From B8-G4 sp033720735 (GTDB lineage Bacteria > Bacteroidota > Bacteroidia > Chitinophagales > Saprospiraceae): a stretch of 7,599 nucleotides of DNA. Below, piece after piece: positions 1 to 4,912 of this stretch. The position numbers were made by a program, and so were the translations under genes. The stretch's first letter is position 1, and each line of letters starts with the position of its first letter. Location: the NCBI GenBank assembly GCA_033720735.1, contig JAWWBX010000213.1:1-7599 (forward strand). The letters are read 5' to 3'. Under the pieces are notes generated by a model that saw only the letters and a list, made by a program, of their open reading frames with translations, was not told the DNA's origin and searched no databases.

Positions 1-1039
1 AGGCCTGCCGCCGCTCGACAAGGGCTGCACGTTCCTTTTCCGCCATTGACATTTCCTTCTCTTCTGCTTCCTCGTCGTCTTTTTTCTTTTTGGACTTTTC
101 AGATTTGTCTTCGGGCAGGTCCAGCGAGACGACGACTGGTTTACCCGCGGCTCTCACTTTGTCGACCAGCCGGAATCCCTGTTTGGCCTCGCCGATGATC
201 AGGTTGAATCCCAGGTCGTCGGCCAGGTGGTAAGCCTGATGCATGTAGTTGGAGTTCCAGGCATTGAAGTACACGGGCAGACCGTCGATCACGTCAAACA
301 TCGCTTCCGTGGCACGGTCGTACCGCGGGCGTTCCACCCCGCCGCCGTTGCTGGCAAATGTCTCACGGTGCTCCTTGCGGTACATCGCCTGGCGGTACAG
401 GTCGCGCCATTTGGCCATCACCGCGATCACGGTCGCAGGGTACATACCCCGTGCGCCGCTAAACTGGGCGTAGAGCGACACGTTCTCTTTGAGGATGAGG
501 GCATCGACCTCGCCTTCGCCCAGGAGGACCAGCGAGCCCTTGCCCGGCAACATTTGCCCTCGCGGGACCACATGGCTGAGGGTAAAGCCGACCTTGCGGC
601 TTTCCTCGATCGATTTGTCGTCAGCTTTCAGCACATCCCTGACACTGCGGTCGGGAACGATCCCAGCGACATCATTCGGTGGGCTGCCCGGGTTGTCGAC
701 CTTTGGCCGCTCTTCGTTGCGATCGCGCTCACGTGCGGGGATACCCGTGTGGGAGAGGGCTTCAATAAATCCGGCGTAAACGTACAGGCTGTCGCACTCG
801 ATGACCTTGGCATGTGACGGAATGGGGACCCGGCTCCCGACCGTGCGGATCAGCCCGTCCTCCACCAGGATCGTGGTGTTTTCCAGGACCGTCCCCGGCT
901 GGGTGACCACTGTCGCTCCTTTCAATACGTAGGTGCTGGTCACCGGCGTGAGCTCCTGGTCGCCCTGACCCAGGGAGAGCAGGGGCAGGCAAAGCAGGTA
1001 GAGGCACCATGCTTGCCGTTTGAGGAGTATTGACATCAT
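1..1039 (-). CDS. Secreted amidohydrolase-superfamily protein, 5' part only (degenerate HxH)
   Basis: The minus frame is open from an ATG at 1039-1037 to the left edge: 346 codons, with the C-terminus outside the window. A second in-frame ATG at 1036-1034 is an equally possible start. Residues 1-26 form a signal peptide (KRQ, then a Leu/Cys-rich core ending SLGQG), so the product is probably exported. Residues 36-90 resemble the N-terminal beta-sandwich of imidazolonepropionase-like amidohydrolases (YVLKGATVVTQPGTV, then ILVEDGLIRTVG, then YVYAGFIEALSHTGI). Active members normally read PGFID-x-H-x-H at the last motif; here only one His remains (residue 97), so the first metal site looks lost. 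Later segments (ERPKVDNPGSPPNDVAGI, VVPRGQMLPGKG, FSGARGMYPATVIAVMAKWRDLYRQA) resemble, from memory, Bacteroidota exported amidohydrolase-like proteins. Residues 311-334 are a Lys/Glu-rich low-complexity insert. The substrate is unknown, and the remaining metal ligands would lie beyond the edge. Confidence 0.75.
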   Translation of the reverse strand, partial: MMSILLKRQAWCLYLLCLPLLSLGQGDQELTPVTSTYVLKGATVVTQPGTVLENTTILVEDGLIRTVGSRVPIPSHAKVIECDSLYVYAGFIEALSHTGIPARERDRNEERPKVDNPGSPPNDVAGIVPDRSVRDVLKADDKSIEESRKVGFTLSHVVPRGQMLPGKGSLVLLGEGEVDALILKENVSLYAQFSGARGMYPATVIAVMAKWRDLYRQAMYRKEHRETFASNGGGVERPRYDRATEAMFDVIDGLPVYFNAWNSNYMHQAYHLADDLGFNLIIGEAKQGFRLVDKVRAAGKPVVVSLDLPEDKSEKSKKKKDDEEAEEKEMSMAEKERAALVERRQA

Positions 1040-1161
1040 AATTGCTGATAGATTGTGGAGAAATTTTTTCAGGAAGCGAAAGATAATAATTATTCGATCC
1101 GGCCTTTTCGCAAATAGGCTATCGTGCAGCGGGCATCGACAGAATCTGGCATACGCCCTAC

Positions 1162-1189
1162 TTGGAATTCAAGCGAAAGGTTATTTTTA
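1162..1189 (+). promoter_or_regulatory. Candidate Bacteroidota-type promoter for the gcvH cluster
   Basis: TTG at 1162-1164 is followed after exactly 17 bp by TATTTTTA at 1182-1189. This matches the Bacteroidota vegetative consensus TTG-N17-23-TAnnTTTG at every fixed position except the last (A for G). The box ends 39 bp before the chosen gcvH ATG. Transcription would begin around 1193-1198, upstream of both possible gcvH ATGs. The call rests on motif and spacing only. Confidence 0.45.
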
Positions 1190-1190
1190 C

Positions 1191-1200
1191 CCGGCGCCGG
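1191..1200. promoter_or_regulatory. GC palindrome next to the gcvH promoter (possible operator)
   Basis: CCGGCGCCGG is a perfect 10-bp self-complementary sequence one base after the candidate -7 box, so it would overlap the predicted transcription start. It stands out from the AT-rich flanks. A regulator site is possible, but short GC palindromes also arise by chance in GC-rich DNA. Confidence 0.25.
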
Positions 1201-1228
1201 AATGCGCATCACCAAACACAAAACTGGA

Positions 1229-1639
1229 ATGAACATACCTGAACATCTCAAATATTCCGAAGAGCACGAATGGCTGGCACTGACCGATGATCGCACCGAT
1301 GATGGGCTGCAGATCGCGCTGGTTGGCATTTCCGATTTTGCGCAAGGAGAGCTGGGAGAGCTGGTCTATGTCGAAGTTGATACCGTTGGCGAGGAAGTGG
1401 CTCAGAACGATGTGTTCGGGACCGTCGAAGCAGTAAAGACCACGTCAGATCTGTTTGCTCCGGTATCATGTCGCATCCTGGAGTTCAATGCCGCACTTGA
1501 TGAGAATGAAGGGGACGACCCTGCCCTGATCAACAGCGACCCGTATGGCAAAGGGTGGATTGTCAAGATCGCCCTGACCAACCCCGATGAGGTGGATGGC
1601 CTGCTCGACGCGGCTGCCTATCGCGAACTCGTAGGATAA
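1229..1639 (+). CDS. gcvH: Glycine cleavage system H protein (lipoyl carrier)
   Basis: The 136-residue product begins MNIPEHLKYSEEHEWL, the classic GcvH N-terminus. GcvH carries the aminomethyl group on a lipoyl arm between the P, T and L proteins of the glycine cleavage complex in the cytoplasm. The lipoylation site is the GTVEAVKTTSDLFAP segment, with the modified lysine at residue 70. The downstream NSDPYGKGWIVKI block (102-114) is also standard. The frame stays open upstream, with ATGs at 1124 and 1202, but the conserved N-terminus and usual length of about 125-130 residues favour 1229. A short acidic insert (TDDRTDDG, 19-26) explains the slight extra length. One oddity: the usual PVSG after the lipoyl site reads PVSC, with Cys at 81. 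The first gene of the cluster, it is followed after 24 bp by the VanZ gene. No P, T or L protein gene is in the window. Confidence 0.95.
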   Translation: MNIPEHLKYSEEHEWLALTDDRTDDGLQIALVGISDFAQGELGELVYVEVDTVGEEVAQNDVFGTVEAVKTTSDLFAPVSCRILEFNAALDENEGDDPALINSDPYGKGWIVKIALTNPDEVDGLLDAAAYRELVG

Positions 1640-1663
1640 AAAAAGTCACTTTTAACACACCAA

Positions 1664-2086
1664 ATGTTGGATGAGCCGCATCTTCATCCACAAAGCAGAC
1701 TACGAAACGTCGTAGGTTTTTTGCCTGCCGGTCTCTGGGGCGCGATGGTCGTGACCCTCTCGCTGCTGCCAGGAGAAACAGCGGGCAGACTTGGTGTCCT
1801 GAATGTGCCGCACGCCGATAAAATTGCGCATCTCGGGGTCTACCTGATCCTGGCGGTCCTCATGCTCCACGGTTTCGCTCGCATGCGGGCGGCCACCCGG
1901 AAGCAGGACCTCGTGATCACGGTCATGACCGGAATGGCGCTGGGGCTGGTACTGGAGGGCATGCAGCATCTGGTGGGCGCAGAACGCCATTTTGAGGTGT
2001 TGGATATCATTGCTAATTTTATCGGTACTCTGTCTGGGAGTGCCATGTTCAATGTATTGCTAAAAAGAAAGTATCATGGAAGTTAG
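1664..2086 (+). CDS. VanZ-like family membrane protein
   Basis: This is a 140-residue protein with four hydrophobic segments at about 17-36, 54-72, 83-103 and 115-134. It carries the conserved VanZ-like polar motifs: DKIAHLGVY (52-60), E98 and Q101 in LEGMQH, and D114, N118 and G121 in EVLDIIANFIGTLSG. VanZ was named for low-level teicoplanin resistance, but most members, especially small stand-alone ones like this, have no established role; antibiotic resistance should not be inferred. The start at 1664 is 24 bp after the gcvH stop. The last 11 bp overlap the TonB gene in another frame, which suggests translational coupling. The neighbours (gcvH before, tonB after) match an arrangement I recall from other Bacteroidota. 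Confidence 0.85.
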   Translation: MLDEPHLHPQSRLRNVVGFLPAGLWGAMVVTLSLLPGETAGRLGVLNVPHADKIAHLGVYLILAVLMLHGFARMRAATRKQDLVITVMTGMALGLVLEGMQHLVGAERHFEVLDIIANFIGTLSGSAMFNVLLKRKYHGS

Positions 2087-2984
2087 TGGAACGCAACTCG
2101 GGTTAGCCGTACTGGGGATCGTCCTGTTGATCGTCGGCCTGATCGTCGGGTACCGGTATTATCTGCATTCCAAGGCAGATGGGCTGAAAGAAAAGCACAG
2201 CGGAGACCAGGGCTCGTCAAAACTGGCGGCACGGGTCAAGTACCCGGAGGTCAACGCCTTCAATCTTTCCGGGCCGTTGTTCAAGTTCGGACTGGCCACT
2301 GCTCTGGGGCTGACACTCCTGGCACTCAGCTGGACCCAGTATGAGAAGCCAGTGTACATCCCCGACGATGCACTGCTGCTCGACGAAGAGATCGAGATCG
2401 AGCCACCCCGGACCGCGGAGCCACCTCCGCCACCACCTCCGCCACCACCACCAGTGATCGAGGAAGTACCTGAGGAGGAGATCCTCGAGGAGGAGGAGCC
2501 GGAATTCATGGACCAGTCGGTCGAAGAAGAAACGATCATTGACGAACCGGAGCCCGTCGTGGAAGAGGCACCACCGCCACCACCACCACCACCGCCGCCA
2601 GAACCTGGGGTCGAAGAGATCTTCAAGGTGGTAGAGCAAATGCCACGATTCCCCGGTTGTGAAGATATCGGCGGATCGAACCAGGAGAAATACGACTGTG
2701 CCCAGAAAGAAATGCTCAACTACATCTATAAGAATGTGAAGTATCCTGCGATCGCCCGCGAAAATGGCATCCAGGGACGTGTTGTGGTACAGTTTGTGGT
2801 GGAAAAAGACGGAACCATTACCGATGCACGGGTGGTCCGTGATATCGGAGCCGGATGTGGTGAAGAGGCATTGCGTGTCGTAAACTCGATGAACAGCATG
2901 CCGCAGAAATGGACGCCGGGCAAACAGCGCGGCAAAGCCGTACGGGTGCAATTTACCCTGCCGGTATCGTTCAAGCTGCAATAG
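2076..2984 (+). CDS. Energy transducer TonB family protein with two N-terminal TM segments
   Basis: This 302-residue protein is a TonB-type transducer, which passes proton-motive-force energy from an inner-membrane ExbB/ExbD motor across the periplasm to TonB-dependent outer-membrane receptors. In order: a hydrophobic segment at 8-28; a hydrophilic stretch at 29-60; a second hydrophobic segment at about 69-86, in the position and context (KYPEVNAF...SGPLFKFGLA) of the usual TonB anchor; a periplasmic Pro/Glu-rich spacer with runs of 11 Pro (116-126) and 10 Pro (166-175); and the C-terminal domain from about 183 (MPRFPGCED, NVKYPAIARENGIQG, VVEKDGTITDARVVRDIGAGCGEEA, WTPGKQRGKAV). NSMNSMPQKW (270-279) appears to carry a short extra NSM. 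Cys 195, 208 and 261 sit in motifs I recall as conserved in Bacteroidota homologues. The first TM segment is extra relative to typical TonB. No ATG or GTG lies between the segments in this frame, so it is probably genuine. No exbB or exbD is nearby. Confidence 0.93.
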   Translation: MEVSGTQLGLAVLGIVLLIVGLIVGYRYYLHSKADGLKEKHSGDQGSSKLAARVKYPEVNAFNLSGPLFKFGLATALGLTLLALSWTQYEKPVYIPDDALLLDEEIEIEPPRTAEPPPPPPPPPPPVIEEVPEEEILEEEEPEFMDQSVEEETIIDEPEPVVEEAPPPPPPPPPPEPGVEEIFKVVEQMPRFPGCEDIGGSNQEKYDCAQKEMLNYIYKNVKYPAIARENGIQGRVVVQFVVEKDGTITDARVVRDIGAGCGEEALRVVNSMNSMPQKWTPGKQRGKAVRVQFTLPVSFKLQ

Positions 2985-3013
2985 GCGCTATCATCCCGAA
3001 GAGATCATAAGCA

Positions 3014-3048
3014 GGCTGCCCCCGAAACGGGGCAGCCGTTTTTTGTTT
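3014..3048 (+). terminator. Intrinsic terminator after the gcvH-vanZ-tonB cluster
   Basis: A perfect 9-bp GC-rich stem (GGCTGCCCC at 3014-3022 with GGGGCAGCC at 3029-3037) encloses a 6-nt loop. One base later comes TTTTTTGTTT (3039-3048). It lies 30 bp after the TonB stop and 50 bp before the TPR gene. It separates the two transcription units, so the TPR gene probably has its own promoter. In the remaining spacer to 3097 I found no good TTG/TAnnTTTG pair, only a weak imperfect hairpin around 3062-3083. Confidence 0.92.
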
Positions 3049-3097
3049 ACAACTTTTAGCATGTACCACTCGTTGTGAGTACAGTGAAACGACGGCC

Positions 3098-4912
3098 ATG
3101 AAACTGATCGCTACTATCCTGCTGACCAGCATCCTGATCCTGCCGGCAATGGCCCAGCAGAATTCAAAACTCGCCGATCAGTACTACCTCGACGGGGAGT
3201 ACGAAAAGGCTGCCGATCTCTACGAGGACCTCTATCAGAAATCCAATCGCAGCGATTACTACTTCACCAAGTATATCGAGTGCCTGCTCGCCATGGAAGA
3301 GTATGGCAAAAGCGAGCAGGTCATCGTCGAGCAAATTGAGCTCGATCCGACGCGGGTGAGCATGTACGTCACCCTGGGTAATGTCCTCGAGCGTCAGAAC
3401 AGGTTGGATGAGGCGGAAAAGGTGTTTACCGGAGCGATCGCCAATCTGCCTCCAGACATTAACGAGATCACAAAACTGGGCAACAGCTTTCTGCAGCTGA
3501 CCAAGTACGACGAAGCCATCGAAACGTTCGAAAAAGGGCAGGTCCTCATCAAGCGCCCGGGTCTTTTCGCCAATAACCTGGCTGATCTGTACCGCAGAAA
3601 GGGCGATGCCGAACGGATGATCGAAAACTACCTGTACAGCCTCCACAGCAATCCCAAGCGGTTGCCATCGATCCAGACCGTATTTCAGCGATATCTCCGC
3701 AAGTCGGATTTTCCGCTGCTGCAGGCACAGCTGTTTACGATGATCCAGGACTATCCCGATGCCGACCATTTTCCGGAAATGCTGGCCTGGGTCTACGTGC
3801 AGCAGCGCGACTTCGAAAATGCGTTCCGCCAAGTCAAGGCGCTCGACATGCGCATGGATGAGAATGGGCATCGTGTGTACCGTCTGGCCCGGATGGCGGC
3901 CAACGCCAAGGAGTTTGATATTGCGATCGACGCCTATGAATACATTGTCGATGTCAAGGGCCCCTCATCACCTTACTACCTCGAGTCCAAACGCCGTTCA
4001 CTGATCACCCAGCGGCACCGGATCGTGAGCAATTACGATTACACAGTCGAGGATCTGCGCAAACTCGAGGCTGCCTACAACGACTTTTTGGACGAGATCG
4101 GACGCAACCAGACGACTGCCGTGATCATTGCAGAGCTGGCCGAATTGGAGGCGTTCTACATCAACGACCTTGAGACAGCCATCAGGCTGCTGGAAGAGGT
4201 TGTTTCATTCCCCGGAGGCAACAGCAAGATCAAAGCGGAGGCCAAGCTCGACCTGGCCGACTTTCAACTGATGAAAGGGGAGATCTGGGAAGCCACACTG
4301 CTCTATTCTCAAGTGGATAAGGCGTTCAAAGAAGACCTGCTGGGGCAGGAGGCCCGCTTTCGCAATGCCAAGCTTTCCTATTACAACGGTGACTTCGAAT
4401 GGGCGCAGGCTCAGTTTGATATCCTGAAGGCATCTACTTCAAAGCTGATCGCCAACGACGCGCTTGAGCTGTCGGTGTTTATCATGGACAATCTTGGGCT
4501 GGACACCACCTCGCATCCGTTGACAGAGTATGCGCAGGCCGATCTGCTGGTCTTCCAGAACAGATTTGACGAGGCGATGGCCAAGCTCACGGTTCTGAGC
4601 AATATCTATCCGGAGCACGGTTTACAGGACGATATCCTGTATCTCAAGGCGAGGATCTTCAGCAAGCAGCGGCGGTATGACGAGGCCGTGGAAATGTACA
4701 CGCAGATCATTGAACAGTTCCCGGAAGAGATCCGCGCCGACAACGCGATGTTCGAACTGGCCCAGTTGTATGAACATCAGCTCAACTTGCCCCAGGAAGC
4801 GCAGGCATTATACGAGCGCCTGTTTATCGAACACTCCGACAGCACATTCTCGATCGAAGCGCGCAAACGGTACCGGATCCTGCGCGGTGACTTTGAGGAT
4901 CCCGTCAACTGA
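3098..4912 (+). CDS. Secreted tetratricopeptide-repeat protein
   Basis: This 604-residue protein has a clear signal peptide (MKLIATILLTSILILPAMAQQ, cleavage after about residue 19), so it is periplasmic or envelope-associated. No lipobox Cys is present. The rest is almost entirely helical TPR-type repeats. Recognisable units include about 24-57 (ADQYYLDGEYEKAADLYEDL), 88-118 (YVTLGNVLERQNRLDEAEKVF), 123-156, 222-255, 377-410, 415-447, 511-543 (LYLKARIFSKQRRYDEAVEMY) and 547-582 (MFELAQLYEHQLNLPQEAQAL). TPR arrays bind proteins; no catalytic domain is visible. The exact role is unknown. Similar exported TPR proteins are common in Bacteroidota, and the neighbouring tonB suggests an envelope function only by association. 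The start at 3098 is supported by the immediate signal sequence. The stop TGA (4910-4912) abuts the stop of the opposing gene. Confidence 0.88.
   Translation: MKLIATILLTSILILPAMAQQNSKLADQYYLDGEYEKAADLYEDLYQKSNRSDYYFTKYIECLLAMEEYGKSEQVIVEQIELDPTRVSMYVTLGNVLERQNRLDEAEKVFTGAIANLPPDINEITKLGNSFLQLTKYDEAIETFEKGQVLIKRPGLFANNLADLYRRKGDAERMIENYLYSLHSNPKRLPSIQTVFQRYLRKSDFPLLQAQLFTMIQDYPDADHFPEMLAWVYVQQRDFENAFRQVKALDMRMDENGHRVYRLARMAANAKEFDIAIDAYEYIVDVKGPSSPYYLESKRRSLITQRHRIVSNYDYTVEDLRKLEAAYNDFLDEIGRNQTTAVIIAELAELEAFYINDLETAIRLLEEVVSFPGGNSKIKAEAKLDLADFQLMKGEIWEATLLYSQVDKAFKEDLLGQEARFRNAKLSYYNGDFEWAQAQFDILKASTSKLIANDALELSVFIMDNLGLDTTSHPLTEYAQADLLVFQNRFDEAMAKLTVLSNIYPEHGLQDDILYLKARIFSKQRRYDEAVEMYTQIIEQFPEEIRADNAMFELAQLYEHQLNLPQEAQALYERLFIEHSDSTFSIEARKRYRILRGDFEDPVN

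Larger units (their letters stand above)
1040..1228. other. Divergent intergenic region, amidohydrolase / gcvH
   Basis: This 189-bp non-coding spacer separates the leftward amidohydrolase gene from the rightward gcvH cluster. Its left part is AT-rich and includes the perfect palindrome AATAATTATT at 1085-1094. Read leftward, TATCTTTC (1085-1078) resembles the -7 box TAnnTTTG, 39 bp from the amidohydrolase ATG. The nearest TTTG (1114-1111) lies 25 bp away, longer than usual, so that leftward promoter is weak evidence. The right part holds the gcvH promoter candidate and a GC-rich palindrome, listed separately. I see no RNA gene here. Confidence 0.6.

Noticed and set aside
227..817. Plus-strand 196-codon open frame
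   Set aside because: It lies opposite the amidohydrolase gene, whose minus frame has a signal peptide and family motifs; the plus translation has no recognisable features.
1124..1228. N-terminal extension of GcvH from the ATG at 1124 or 1202
   Set aside because: The extension is not GcvH-like, it would overlap the candidate promoter, and the conserved family start is at 1229.
1664..2086. Glycopeptide resistance gene vanZ
   Set aside because: Only the VanZ-like fold is supported. There is no vanA-type cluster, and small family members are widespread in bacteria without any resistance role.
2217..2981. Minus-strand 254-codon open frame opposite tonB
   Set aside because: Its Trp/Arg-rich composition is the mirror of the proline and glutamate codons of TonB; it is a compositional shadow.
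3062..3083. Imperfect hairpin upstream of the TPR gene
   Set aside because: The pairing needs a bulge and short stems (TGT/ACA plus ACTC/GAGT), weak enough to arise by chance, and there is no supporting motif.
3164..3871. Minus-strand 235-codon open frame opposite the TPR gene
   Set aside because: It is antisense to a well-supported TPR coding region in GC-rich DNA, which often leaves the opposite frame open; no signal or domain is visible.
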